DNA from: Apium graveolens
Taxonomy: Eukaryota > Streptophyta > Magnoliopsida > Apiales > Apiaceae
Assembly: GCF_009905375.1 (NCBI RefSeq)
Contig: NC_133657.1
Location: 67,886,907-67,950,906 of the forward strand
Length of the DNA stretch: 64,000 nucleotides
Reading direction: 5' to 3'
Part shown: positions 11,367 through 23,550 of the stretch, one piece after another
How positions within the stretch are numbered: the first letter of the stretch is position 1
How the letters are laid out: each line of letters begins with the position of its first letter
Made by a program: the position numbers and the translations under genes
Notes under the pieces: generated by a model
The model's input: the letters and a program-made list of their open reading frames with translations, nothing else
What the model was told of the DNA's origin: nothing
Databases searched by the model: none

Positions 11367-11674
11367 ATGGCTCCAAATTGAACACGGAGTGGCACATCTG
11401 AGGATGAAAGCGAGGCATCAAGAACAGATCTCAGCAAAATTGAGGTAAATCTTCGTGCTCCATTTAAGGCTCAGAATCAGACTTTGATTCAGACTTGTAA
11501 CAATAATAATATAAACATAGAGCAGAATGCCAAATCCATTGCTGAGTTAAATGAGCTAGTATTAGGCTTGTCTACTCAAGTGTCTAAATTAGTGTCGAAT
11601 GACAGCGGCTTTAATGGTCATGAGACTAATAGTGGGAGTACAGGTCATGAAGATAGGGGGAGTTAAAGGGGTAT
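11367..11674 (+). pseudogene. Reina gag, N-terminal piece
   Basis: The start ATG is at 11367, behind the PBS and a short leader. The frame has a TGA at 11379 (probably from CGA) and a TAA at 11664 (probably from CAA). A middle part from about 11484 encodes a coiled-coil-like segment (IAELNELVLGLSTQVSKLV). The solo LTR at 11675-15113 ends it. The rest of gag resumes at 15119 in another frame. Confidence 0.75.
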
Positions 11675-14600
11675 TGTGGCGCCCTCCAAACCCGGGTCAG
11701 AAGTTTGGGCTCCACACACACACCTTATTTATAACCTGCTTATAACAATAATAAAGATAATAATAATATGCAGTGACCCTACTTACCAACTACAACGGAC
11801 CGCAACAGGTTAAAGTATGCACAAAAGCCAATCACACGCTTATATTACAAACCATCCAAATCCCAACTATTCAAACTCAGAACTGAGTAATAAGCATTAT
11901 TACAAACTTTTACAAACTTAAATTATCTCAAAAGATGCCTACTAGCTTAACTCGATCAACCTGAACCCCTAGCTCTCGCGCTGGACTGGGGATCCTCGCT
12001 ACCAACTGGTTCCTTCTTAACTGGAAAAGAACATAAACAACATCGCACAAATGAGCTAACTAGCTCAGCAAGTCACAATGACAAAACTGAGAATAATGAT
12101 CATCAAGTGAACAGGTTATGATATCAAGTGAACCATGAATTATGATTTAGAATTGGATATTATATTTTCATTTTAAAAACCAAGGTCAGGCTGCTGATCA
12201 GTCACGCACTAACCCCAAGCAAAGCACACATCACTGCTCTAACTACTGGATCCAAGGCACACATTGGCCTAACTTGACCATTAATATGGGCTGACCACGA
12301 ATCTGGTCCATAATTTTATTAAAACAATCCAATTCTATAATAACAGAATAAACAATGTAAAACAATAAACAGAATCATAAACAACATTGAATTTTCGCTA
12401 AGGAAATGGTTTCAATCTTTACAAGGGATCAGTATGGCAATTTGAAAGGTTGACTGTTAGGTAATGAATGAATTGGATAACAAAGGAATCAATATTTCAG
12501 GGTTACCAGGAATTGGCCTTTCAAAGCATAAGGTACAATGGTTTAAGTATGTAAGTAATTCGATTTAGTGTTTGGTATTTAGTTTGTATGTATTTGTGGA
12601 GTAGTATCGTATATTTGTGGTTCGTATTTGGGTGTACAACAATCAATGGTTTAGAAAGAATAAAGTTTACGGCTCAAGATCAATAACTGGAATCAGGGTT
12701 TTGGGTTCAGTGCTTCAAAGCACTTGCAATATAAAACAAGACTATCAACCAACTACAATATATCTCGAGAAAGTTTAGAACACTTGCCTGGTACTAGCTT
12801 GCTATACTGCACTAACTTCCAATCACAACCGTCTACTCCTCGACTATCTGTTTCCCTTTCCTATGCCTTTCCTCTTCTGCTCACATATCATAAACATCTA
12901 TCAATACTCAACTTATACGATTCTATTCGAAACATACTTCTATCTACCCTTCGTTTCACCCAAATCTGATTAACGGATTGAATGCTACGCTATAAACAAG
13001 TAAACACCGAACATATAGACCGACAGTCAACCAACAAGTCACATATAGCATATAACACGTCAAACAATCAATGTTATATCATTTATAAAGAAGTCTCGGG
13101 TCATAAACAGGCTTTTGGGTATTTAAAATGATTTTTAAAACATTTTTCGGAATTAAAACGGGTCATTGGATCAATTTCAAAGTAATAAACAGGGTTCAGT
13201 TGGCCAAATCTAGCTTCAAAACAATTTTATAATAATTATCGAGCCTTGAAAATAATTTAAAATAATATTTTAAAGCTTGAAATTATTTTTCGGAATTTTT
13301 AAATCATTTTTAAATAATTAAATCTAATTAAATAATTAAATAAAATCAATTAATAATTAATTAAATCAATTAATCAATTAATTTTTGAATTAATTGACCA
13401 ATTAATCAATTAAATATCAACTGAAATTAATTAACTAATTAATTCAGATTTATTTTTGAATTAAAAATAATTTTTGGAATTAAAATAATAATTTTTAGAA
13501 TTTTCAGAAATTAAAAACTGAATTTTATAATTAAAATAAATAGAAAATATGATTTTTAAACATTTTTAAAACAGGAATCCTATTTTTGCAAACTCTGGAA
13601 ACTTCAGGGACCAAACTGCATCGTCCCCAAAAGTCCAGGTACTAAACTGTAATTTTATAGGGGGGTCGCCGGAAAACACCATGTTTCACCGGAAAAATCG
13701 ATCCAGAGATGCTCAGGCCACCACCACCTCCAGATCACATCTACACAATACCAGGAACACAACCATGCCATCAAATCACTCAACCCATCCCTGAGTTGGC
13801 CGGAATTTGGCCAAGATGTTCGCCGGTTTCGGGCGAACTCGACGTAAACTTCAAAACACAACTCCCTTCGATTCAGACATCCTCTGTTAACGAGCTATAT
13901 ACCAATCGACTGCAAATTTTATAAGGAACACAACCCACTATAATACAACAGCTAATAACCCCTAGATCAAAAGCCCTAAATTTCAATTAAGAACATTCAT
14001 ACGGGTTATAAACCCTAATTTCAAAATTCGAAAATCAAACTCAATTTTGAACATGTTATTGAACTCCAAATCAATCATATAATATATCAAAATCATCAGG
14101 GAAACAAGCTCTACAACATGCAATCATCAAATCATTCAAACAATCATCCGAATAAAAATTCATATTTTTAATCAAATTAATTCGAAAATAAATAAAAATA
14201 TAGAAAATAAACCTTGATTTCTGCAGTTCTGGAACTTGAAGAAACTGATAGAACACTCCGAGACCTTCGATTTGGTTACTCGAGCTTTCCAAACAGAAAT
14301 CACTAACACCTTGATTTGTTGGTTTGATTCTCAGAAAGATTATATGAATATATAGATTTTCTCTGGAAATTTATATAATTACTGTCTGCATATGATTTTC
14401 GGTACGAAATAAAATACGGTAAGGCTATTTATAATTACGGAAAATTAGTATCCCGTTGGATCATTCCGGATAAAAAATGGTATGTTTATTTATAAAAACC
14501 GATCCAAACGGTACCAGTTTTCGGGATAATTATCGAAACCAGTACAATTTGTACTGCGGTCTTGGTCTCAGTGCCTGGTTACACGTATTACGAGGTGATA

Positions 14601-15113
14601 ATTCTGATAGTTTAATAAAAAGATCCCGTTTATCAAAAATACGGGTTTTATTGATTTACCGAACCGAATAATGTATCGAAAATGTTGCGCCAGGACCCGC
14701 GCAGGACAAACCGTACGCCGGATCGAAAAAGTCGAAACATGAAAAATGCTCGGAATATTACAATTAGGTTAGGAAGGTGTTCTCGGAAGAGTTTCGGGTT
14801 ATAAAAACGTAAAAACGGATGACGTCGGTTGATTCCCGATTGTATAAAATAGTTTTTAAATACTCGGAATTTTTTTTTATAAAATCCATATATTTCCTAT
14901 AGAATCATAAATCAACATAAAAATAATTAGGAAGATATGACAATTATCTATATTTTATTTTGGACATATAAAAATTAAAATACTCAATTAATATTATTTT
15001 TAAACATCCAAACACATATAACACTTAACAAATAATTCACAGAATAGATACTGAACATACATATTAATTATCTATTAGCAAAAATAATTACATGATATAT
15101 CCCTGATATTACA
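11675..15113 (-). mobile_element. Solo LTR of a Tekay-type Gypsy element, minus orientation
   Basis: Bounded by TGTGGCGCCCTCC at the left and GATATTACA at the right, with GGTAT duplicated at 11670-11674 and 15114-15118. On its own strand it begins TGTAATATCAGGG and ends GGGCGCCACA. That parallels the LTR of the Tekay at 24555 (TGTAATATCCGGG to GGGCGTCACA), and the lengths are similar (3439 versus about 3425 bp). No internal domain is present, so it is a solo LTR left by recombination between the two LTRs of an earlier insertion. It lies in the Reina gag. Open stretches such as 13709-13924 are chance. Confidence 0.88.
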
Positions 15114-15118
15114 GGTAT

Positions 15119-16317
15119 CTTATGCAGCTAGAATGACTAGGGTGGATTTCCTAAAATTTGATGGGACATATCTGAGATCTTGGTTATTTAAATGTAACCA
15201 ATTTTTTCAATTGGATGACACCACTGATTCATAAAAAGTGAGGCTAGCTGCTATACACCTAGAGGGTAAGGCTTTATTGTGGCATCAAACCTATATGCAA
15301 AGATTAAAGGATGTTGTGCCCACACGGAGTCAATATACTGAAGCTATTAATGTTCGATTTGGTGAGTTATTCGATGATCCCATGCCTGATTTAAAAGCTC
15401 TTAAACAGCAAGGCTCTGTACAAGAATACCATGATCACTTTGATGCCCTTAGCAGTAGACTAAAACTCTTAGAGGCTTATTTACTCAGTTATTATTTGGG
15501 GGGCCTAAAGGAGGAGATTCAGCTATTTGTACGAATGTTCACACCTACATCTATTCAACAGGCTCTTTGCCTAGCCAAGTTACATGAAGCTTCGATTAAA
15601 ATGAGACAGCCCAAAGGTAATAACAAAACTCCTTTATTACCTACTCCTACGAGTAAACCTTTTTCTCAATACACTTCCACTCATCAACCCTCTTCCACTT
15701 ATCCAAATAAACCCAGTCTGGCCCTTCCCTCACCCACTTACAATAATAGACGTACTTTAACCCCCGAAGAGTTGTCTGAAAAGCGAGCTAAAAATTTATG
15801 CTTTTGGTGTGATGAGAAATATGTCCCGGGTCATAAGTGTAAAGGCAAGAAACCTCAGTTTTTCCACATTGAGGTCGAAGATGATATGGAGGGAGGAGAG
15901 TTTGCAGAGCAAGAAAAAGAACCAATTGATGAACAAAAATGTGCCCAGATTTCGATTGAAGCGATGGAAGGCATATCGGCTTTCCAAACCATGCGTGTGA
16001 CTGGTCACCATGACAAAAAGAACTTACACATTCTTCTTGATAGTGGTAGTACCCATAATTTTATAGATGCAGCTAAAGCCTTGAGGTTGAATTGTACTGT
16101 TGAAAAGATTGCACGTATGAGTGTTCGAGTAGCTGATGGAGGTCAGTTGTTGTGTGATAAGATTATCAAGAATTTCTCATGGAAGATGCAGGGTGTCTCC
16201 TTCTTGGCAGATGTATTGTTATTACCTCTCAATGATAGTGACATTTTTCTAGGAATTCAATGGTTTTCTCAGCTTGTTCCAATTTTGTGGGATTTTTCGC
16301 AGCTGACCATGCAATTT
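15119..16317 (+). pseudogene. Reina gag C-terminus and protease
   Basis: Capsid-like sequence (RSWLFKCNQFFQLDD, then LEGKALLWH and a SVQEYHDHFDAL segment) is followed by a zinc knuckle, CFWCDEKYVPGHKC, at about 15798-15840. The aspartic protease site LLDSGSTHNFID lies at about 16032-16067. A TAA at 15232 (probably from CAA) breaks the front part. The frame continues past the protease (DSDIFLGIQW) and is cut at 16318 by a solo LTR. It resumes in frame at 17634 with TYKGEKVKLRGM, once the LTR and one copy of AATTT are discounted. Confidence 0.85.
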
Positions 16318-17628
16318 TGTTGGGTCCCAATGTGTTTGTAGAAGGGGGGGTTGAATACAAACGTTACCAAATAATCGAATAAAATGCGGAATAAAAAATG
16401 TGAAACAAAATTCAAGTTAAATAAAAATATTATTAAACTTGAAAGGTGTTACAACAACTGTATCGATTACAAGGTATTAATCTCAAATCAATTATCACAA
16501 ATCTAGAATAAATTCGACATGAACTTTTTCTATTTTTGCAATAATTAGAATCAAATGCTAAACGCGATTTGAGATTAAGTTCTAGGGATTTTGATCCGCT
16601 AGATTGTTACACAAGAACAAGATAAATAATTCTAGTGGTTTGGATTTAACATTAACAAACTAGAAATTGATCTTGAATTTCTGCAGAGAAGATGATTTTA
16701 TATTTCAAGGCGGCTGCTCCTTTGTTCTTGACTTGTGTTTGAATGATAGATTCTTGAAAGAAGGTCTTCTGCTTCTTTTTAATCAACAAACCAATAGAAT
16801 TGAATTGGCATGACAATCCTATAGCTGGCAAGACTTTCGGTAGGACAATTGAATGAACTAGCAAGACAATCTGAATGAACTAGCATGACAATCAGAATGA
16901 ACTAGCAAGACAATTATCCTCCTAGAGTAACTTTCGGTATGACAATGGAAATGACTTGGCATGACAATCGGTATGACAATCCAGATTGTCATGCTAGTTC
17001 ATTTCCATTTGTCTTGCTGATTTAAGACTTGAATTTAATCCAATTAAACTTCTGAAAATTCCTAAAATTAATTCAGAATTAATTAATCAATTAATTCAAT
17101 TAATAAATAAATTATTCTTTGCAGATATAATTTATTTTCTTAATTAAATTAGATGAATTAATTAATTAATAGAGAATTAATTCTAGTCTTGAGCAGCAAC
17201 CATTCTTCTGCAAATCTTCTGAAAATCACTGAAAATTATGAATCAATTCCACCACTTCAACGTTGACACTCGATGTACTGTCTGGTTCATGAGTGACTAA
17301 CTTCCGTGACATTTCTTCATGTCTTGACTCTGACACTTTGATTTTCTTCAGATTAAATCCTTGTAATTAATTGATACTCTGACGAGATCTCTGTCACTTG
17401 ATTAAATCCACGATCTTGACTTATATCACTGAGGCATGATCAATTTCTTGAACTTCTTCCAGTGAATTAATTCCTCAAGTCTGTAGATGAACCTTGTCTC
17501 TGAATCCTTTGACAGATATTACTTTGCGAGATCTCTCTGATGGTAGTTCCACTATTTACTTATTATATTCTTATTTGAGTTGAGTTGAATCCTCGAATAT
17601 ACAAATAGGCTATGACATATGACTTACA
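16318..17628 (-). mobile_element. Solo LTR of a Sirevirus-type Copia element, minus orientation
   Basis: It starts TGTTGGGTCCCAATG and ends TATGACTTACA, with AATTT duplicated at 16313-16317 and 17629-17633. The AGAAGGGGGGGTTGAATAC stretch near the left edge is the reverse complement of a typical Sirevirus LTR end. ATGACAAT occurs at 16810, 16885, 16939, 16961 and 16973. The inverse ATTGTCAT at 16985 makes an 11-bp perfect stem: GCATGACAATC at 16959-16969 pairs with GATTGTCATGC at 16984-16994. No internal sequence remains. Confidence 0.88.
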
Positions 17629-17633
17629 AATTT

Positions 17634-19230
17634 ACATACAAAGGTGAGAAGGTGAAGCTTCGGGGAATGTCAACACAGAAGTTAAGGTCGATCAAATCTC
17701 AAAAATTGGATAAACTGGTACAAACAACATGAGAATTATCTATGTTGCAATTGGTTCCTATAGCAGTTGGGAATAGTCCCCAAATAATGGCAAGTTGTAA
17801 CAATTGTGAAGTAACAATGGAAGGAGATATGCAGGAGGTGTTACTGATGCTATTAATTTACGACCATACAGGTACTCTCTCACACAGAAAAATGTGATAG
17901 AAGAAATGGTACAAGAGATGTTAGAGCAAGGGATAATCAGGCCTAGCAATAGTCCTTTTGCTGCACCCATAATGCTGTTCAAGAAGAAAGATGGTGGGTG
18001 GGGACTGTGTACGGATTATAGGAGCTTAAACAAGGCAACGGTCTAGGATAAATTTCCTATACCTATCATAGAGGAGTTGATGGATGAGCTTCAAGGAGCT
18101 AAGCACTTTTCAAAAATCGACATAAAGTCGGGATACCATCAGATCAGGGTGACACCTCAAGACATATTCAAAACTGCGTTTAAAACTCATCTTGGTCACT
18201 ATGAATATTTGGTAATGCCATTTGGGTTAACAAATGCACCCTCGACATTCCAATCTTTGATGAATCATGTCTTTAAACCCATGTTGAGGAAAGGAGTTTT
18301 GGTGTTTTTCGATGATATTCTAATCTATAGTTCGACGTGGAATGAACACCTAACACATGTTAAGAAGGTACTGGGGATTCTGAAGGAGAACCAGCTTCAC
18401 GCAAATATGAAGAAATGTTTATTTGGTGTATCTAAAATCCATTACTTGGGTCACGTAATCTCAGCTGAGGGGGTGCACACTGAACATAATAAGATACGAG
18501 CAATTGTGGAATGGCCTACTCCCATTAATCTCAAACAGTTGAGAGGGTTTTTGGGAATAACAGGATACTATAGGCGCTTCGTTCAAGATTATGGTAAGAT
18601 ATATAGACTCTGACAGAGTTGTTGAGAAAAGACGCGTTCCGGTGAAATGATGAGGCACAGGAAGCTTTTGAATTGCTCAAGTCAAAGATGGCCTGACCAC
18701 CAGTTTTGGCACTCCCTAATTTCAGTAAACCCTTTACGGTAGAAACTGATGCTTCAGCTCAAGGGATGGGGGCAGTTTTACTTCAAGAAGGTCATCCAAT
18801 TGCTTTTTTAAGTAAGGCTTTTTCTCCTAAAAATGCACTTTTATCTGCTTATGAAAGAGAGTTATTGGCAGTAGTTTTTACGGTCAATAAATGGCAACAT
18901 TATTTAATGATCCTACCGTTTGTCATTAAAATAGACCAGCAAAGTTTAAAATATGTTTTAGAGCACAAACTTTCTACTCCATTCCAGCAAAAGTGGTTGT
19001 CCAAATTAGTTGGGTTTGATTACACAGTTGAGTACAAGAGTGGGAAGGAAAATGTGGTAGCGGACGCGTTATCTCGCACTTCTGAGTTGCAACTATTATC
19101 TATGGCGGTATATTCTGTTAATTCACAGTTGTTGGATGAATTAAAGTTATATTGGCAGAATGATGCGGACATTAGGAAACTAATACAAAAATTGCAGCAG
19201 AATCCATTATCACACCCTCACTACAAATAG
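17634..19230 (+). pseudogene. Reina reverse transcriptase and RNase H
   Basis: RT signatures include INLRPYRYSLTQK (about 17852-17890), [29 protein letters not shown] and the catalytic FFDDILIYS at about 18308-18334. RNase H follows from about 18706, with TVETDASAQGMGAVL and [15 protein letters not shown]. Breaks include a frameshift before about 17850, a TAG at 18044 (probably from CAG), a further break around 18613-18700 and a TAG at 19228. It would copy the element's RNA into DNA; this copy cannot make a full protein. Confidence 0.88.
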
Positions 19231-20591
19231 AGTGATGGAGTGTTGTTAAGGAAAGGTAAACTGGTTGTGGGACAGGATGAGAAAGTGTAACAGGTAATTC
19301 TGAATTGGATGCATTTTTCTAGTCAAGGGGGTCACTCAGGTGTTTATGCTACAATAAAAAGGATTCAAACATTATTCTACTGGCCTAATATGAAGAATAC
19401 GGTTCTCGAGTTTGTACAGAAATGTTCTACATGCCAGAAGTGCAAGTATGACACAAGTGCATTACCAGGATTACTACAGCCACTACCGGTGCCAGAATTA
19501 TTATGGGATGATATAATGATGGATTTCATCGAAGGACTTCCCAGATCAAAAGGTAAGGAAGTCATTTTGGTGGTGATCGATTGAATGAGTAAGTATGCTC
19601 ACTTCTTAACTCTTAGTCATCCATTTACTGCTCTACATGTAGCCCAACTGTTCTTAGATAACATCTTTAAGTTGCATGGATGCCCTAAAACTATTGTATC
19701 GGATCGAGACAAGGTATTCACCAACTCTTTTTGGCAAGAATTAATGAGGTTACAAGGAGTTCAGCTGAAGATGTCAACTGCCTATCATCCCCAGACGGAT
19801 GGGCAGTCTGAAGTGAAAAATCGCTGCTTAGAAACTTATCTTCGCTGCATGTGCCATGAGAAACCACAAGACTGGGTGAAATGGTTACCCCTAGCTGAAC
19901 TTTGGTACAATACGTCATTTCATACGGCCATCAAAAAGACCCCTTTTGAGGTAATGTATGGATATTCCCCTCCATTACATCGCCCATACATCCAAGGGTC
20001 TAGTTTGATGAAGACGGTGGATAGGAGTCTGCAAGCTAGGGAACAGATGCTAGCACTGTGGAAGGATAATTTGCACAAGGCCAAGAATCGAATGAAACAA
20101 CAGGCAGACAAGAACCGTTCCGAAAGATGTTTTGCAGTTGGTGATTAGGTCTACTTAAAGCTTCTGCCCTATAAACAAAGCTCTGTAGCATTTCGTCCAC
20201 CCCAGAAATTGGCTACCAAATATTTCGGGCCATACCCTGTCTTGAAGAAAGTGGGTAGTGTAGCTTATACCTTGCAACTACCAATATCGTCAAAGATTCA
20301 TCCGACTTTTCATGTGTCCCTCCTTAAAAAGCATCAAGGTCCTATACCTATCAGTTTGGATACATCTCTCCCTGAAAAATATGATTCAAACAGCCAAGAA
20401 CCAGTCAAAACCCCATGGAAAGTGCAAGAGATTAGGACTATCAAAAGAAGAAATGCTGCTCAGGTCCAATGATTAATCATGTGGACTAATAGACCAGTGG
20501 AAGAAGCTACTTGGGTAGATTCTGAGGTTATTATGCAGCAGTTTCCTCACTTCAATCCTTGGGGTCAAGGATCTGCTGAACGAGGGAGTAT
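19231..20591 (+). pseudogene. Reina integrase and chromodomain-like C-terminus
   Basis: The zinc-binding HHCC region (HSGVYATIKRIQTLFYWPNM, then CSTCQKC) is at 19309-19445. The catalytic core has MMDFIEG, SDRDKVFTN and the glutamate in NRCLETYLRC. A C-terminal domain (YFGPYPVLKKVG...VAYTLQLP) and a chromodomain-like end (WTNRPVEEATWVDSE) finish it. Stops lie at 19288, 19582 (TGA, probably from CGA), 20146 and 20470. The last open stretch runs across the LTR start at 20592 and stops at 20713-20715. Chromovirus integrases use the chromodomain to steer insertion into chromatin (family knowledge). Confidence 0.87.
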
Positions 20592-21019
20592 TGATGCGTT
20601 ACATGGAGAAGAGAGTGTGGGTCTGCATGTTGCTGAGTCAGACAAAGGGGAAGGACATGAAGTTGGGCAAAATAATGGAAAGAATGACAAGGGGACCACT
20701 GTGGAGCATGCATAACAACCTCAACGTTTGCATTTCATTTTATGTAATTGCATTTCATGTTAATTTAGGCTGCATTTCAGTAGAAGAATATATAGTACAG
20801 TAGGAACTTTGGGGAGTATTCATGCATATTGACAATTGTTAGTAATTCTCTCTCTAGACTCAATTCTATAACCCATGATATTTGCTTAACAGAATGGCCC
20901 TTCCTTTTGGCTCATTCTCTGAGTAATTTTCTTCAATCTTCCTCTCTATTATTGAGACTAGATTGGTTTATCTTTATCAAAGTTCTGTTTTTTTATTCTA
21001 TATTTTATCACACATATCA
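20592..21019 (+). repeat. 3' LTR of the Reina element
   Basis: It starts TGATGCG and ends ATATCA, followed by TCATG, the TSD. It matches 10908-11334. Confidence 0.9.
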
Positions 21020-22360
21020 TCATGCCGAGTACGAAGTTCATCAAAAGAAAGATTCAAACGACTCAAAAATGACAAGTTTGACAAGCCTTGGGGTATGAGA
21101 CTAGACATTTTGTTTCTTGATAAATCGAGAAACATCAATTGTCTCAGATTTCCTATGTCATCTGAAATCTTTCCGTTTATATGGTTACCCGAAAGATTTA
21201 AATTTAGCAACCCTAAAAGACTCATTACCTCCTTAGGAATCTCACCAGTAATGCAGTTGTTTGATAGATCAATTGATACCGAATACGTGAGCGATGATGT
21301 AAAGAACTCCAACTCTATACCTTTCATATCATGTAATAATCTTTCCCCACATCCAAATGTAGTATTTAAAAAGAATTCAACAAACCGTTCATCTCTGTGA
21401 TCCTCAGTCATGGCAGGGAGATTACCAATACAAGAAGGGATTGATCCACTTATATTATTTTTAGCCAAATTCAGCAACTGAAGATTAGGAAGATAACACA
21501 TCTTTCGAGGAATCTCACCACGAAAATTATTCGACGGAAGGGCCATAAACTTTAAACTTAAAAGACCCTCTCCAATCCATGAAGGAAGAATACCAGTGAT
21601 TTCATTTTCCGCTAGATCTAGTGTAACAAGTTTTGTCAGATGCGTCAATGTTGAGGGGACCTTGCCTCGGAACTTGTTTCTATGCAAGTGTAGTGATTGA
21701 AGACGTGTTAGATATCGTACTGATCATGGAATACGCCCATAGAAAGTGTTGTTTTTCAAATCTAAAACTTGCAAGTACTCTAAACTCCCCAAGCAAGCTG
21801 GGAGTCCACCTGAAAACTGATTATTCAAGAGATGAATATACTTTATGGTCTTCATATTGCAGAAAATTTCTGCAAATTCACCAATCAGTTGGTTATTTGG
21901 GAGGAAAAGAGTTATCAAACTCCAGTTTCCAATATTATTATCATTAGCAACCATTAGACCAGAAAGTAAGTTGTTGGAAAAATCTAACCGCTCTAGTTCT
22001 GATGTGATTATAACATTACCTGAGAGCTTATTTTAAGATAAATCTAGATTAACTACGTGAGAATCTGATACATTCTCTAACCAGTTACCAGAGATCTGAT
22101 TGTGAGATAGATCCAAGAACTTGACACTTGAGTACACCTTCTCAAACCAATATGGAATCGTATGTTTGATACTCTTCCCGGAAATGACCAGATATTCTAG
22201 TTCTCTCTGGTTTCGAAACCACTGGGGAAATCGAGGTCCGACTTTGCAGGATGACAGATTAAGATAATTGAGCTGAAAAGAAGCAATCCATGTGGAACTG
22301 ATATTCAGTACCAGGTCAACGTTTGATGACAACTAAAAGTGTTTCAAACTTGTGAGATTT
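21020..22360 (-). pseudogene. LRR part of the receptor-like protein pseudogene
   Basis: The minus strand encodes tandem plant-type leucine-rich repeats: LPNLQLLNLAKNNISGSIP, LVTLDLAENEITGILP, LQVLDLKNNTFYGRIP, VKFLDLSHNQISG and others. The island and last repeats precede the Reina insertion (VSIDLSNNCITGEIP, LNLSGNHINGKI, FLDLSRNKMSSLIP). One frame runs through, broken by a TGA at 21724, a TAA at 22033 and a TAG at 22333. The C-terminal cap and membrane span lie at 10626-10907, beyond the Reina element. Upstream it is cut by an LTR at 22361, so the N-terminal half and signal peptide are absent. The usual G-x-IP segment between last repeat and cap is also missing, suggesting a small deletion. 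Intact homologues are surface receptors; this one is dead. Confidence 0.87.
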
Positions 22361-22908
22361 TGTTGGAAATAAAGACTATTACAGCAATATAGAGACAATT
22401 ATATGTCATATTTACCAAGGCAAGGCCAAGATAACAGATAACAAAATAAAATATGAAGGTAAACAACATGCAAATCAGAAACTTTAAGAACAAAGAAAAA
22501 CAAGAGAGCGTACCAGTAACCATAACTTTAACACAGAAAGAAAGAACAGAAAGCAGTGGTGTGCAACAGGTACAATGCAGGAAGTAAAGAAATAGCTAAG
22601 TCGCCAGGCCTTACTCGAAACCCTGACTACTCTTGAAGAGATAGTTGCCCCCACCTGCAGCGTTGGGATACTATGCAACAACTCCTCCAGGGTAAAACAT
22701 CTCCGAGCTTTGAGTTGACAACACCTCGAAAGCTCAACTTCGACTGGAACCTCACTTCGCCGGAAAAACCACTATCTGAATATGAGAGAGTAGAGAGTAT
22801 AGAGAGGAGAAGAAGAATGTAGGGGGTGGTGTATAAAACTCAGCACATTAGTCCTCTATTTATAGTAGAGGCTAAGTGTAACTATCCACCCCTTTTAATA
22901 TCAAAATT
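22361..22908 (-). mobile_element. Copia-like LTR in minus orientation, truncated by the CACTA element
   Basis: The left edge reads TGTTGGAAATAAAG, typical of a reversed LTR end, and lies exactly where the RLP homology stops. On the minus strand a TATA box is followed by a CT-rich leader. The LTR start is not found before the CACTA end at 22909, so the rest probably lies beyond the CACTA element, outside the window. The alternative reading is the RLP's own promoter and 5' leader; the abrupt loss of LRR homology at 22361 favours the LTR. Confidence 0.5.
22857..22864 (-). promoter_or_regulatory. TATA box on the minus strand
   Basis: The minus strand reads CTACTATAAATAGAGG around this site, followed by a CT-rich transcript-leader-like stretch. 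It is the core promoter of the LTR at 22361-22908, or of the RLP gene. Confidence 0.5.
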
Positions 22909-23340
22909 CACTACAAGAAAAACAGGATCAGACAACACTTGTCAGACAACAGATGAAAAAAAACCGTTATCCCGAAATAACAGACAATAGTTTAATTTTT
23001 CCCTCCAATAACCATTGTGTAAACCAGATTCATACAACGGTTTTATGAACCGTTGTGAAAAAAATCACCAAAAAAAGGAGTTTGCATAACAGTTTTTAAG
23101 AACTATTGTCTTCATATGTTTCATACAACCGAAAAAGTAACCGTTGTAAAACATGAGACAATGGTTTTAGAAAATTGTTGTTGTTAGACATTTCACACAA
23201 TAGTTCAGAAAATTGTTGTTAAACAATGCACAACAGTTTGTAAAACCTATTTTTTTAACATATCACACAACAGTCCCGGAAGTGTTGTCTTTAATCACAC
23301 AACCGTTTCTGCCTTGTTGTCTATGAAATCTTCAGACAAG
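22909..23340. repeat. CACTA terminal inverted repeat and subterminal repeats
   Basis: After the 13-base terminal motif, units related to ACAACGGTT and its inverse AACCGTTGT recur many times up to about 23310. A perfect palindromic pair lies at 23034-23056 (ACAACGGTT, 5-base spacer, AACCGTTGT). In CACTA elements such arrays bind the element's own TnpA-like protein (family knowledge). Confidence 0.8.
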
Positions 23341-23550
23341 ATTTTGTATATAAAATGCTTGTTTATACTACTGTATTTTTTTGAAAAAAAATTGACAGAA
23401 AGAGTGCATCCCTTTCATTGCCAAACAACTAATGGATAGGAAAACAAACATATTATCCATTTGGAGCAAACATAACAACTACCATGAATAACAAACATCA
23501 CCAAACCAAAATTTTAAAGTTATACATAGCAATAATGAAATATACAAAAA

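Larger units (their letters stand above)
10908..21019 (+). mobile_element. Ty3/Gypsy chromovirus, Reina-type, complete but decayed
   Basis: LTRs lie at 10908-11334 and 20592-21019 (427 and 428 bp), starting TGATGCGTTAC and ending CACATATCA. The flanks are TCATG at 10903-10907 and 21020-21024. Inside are a PBS for initiator methionine tRNA, gag, protease, RT, RNase H, integrase and a chromodomain-like end, all with stops. Short LTRs, the CDEKYVPGHKC knuckle and the RT sequence fit the Reina clade. The LTRs differ at about 16 positions by eye, so it is older than elements B and C. Two solo LTRs interrupt it, at 11675-15113 and 16318-17628. It sits in an RLP gene. Confidence 0.9.

Noticed and set aside
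13709..13924. Possible small gene
   Set aside because: Lies within a solo LTR bounded by a perfect TSD; no homology or promoter context.
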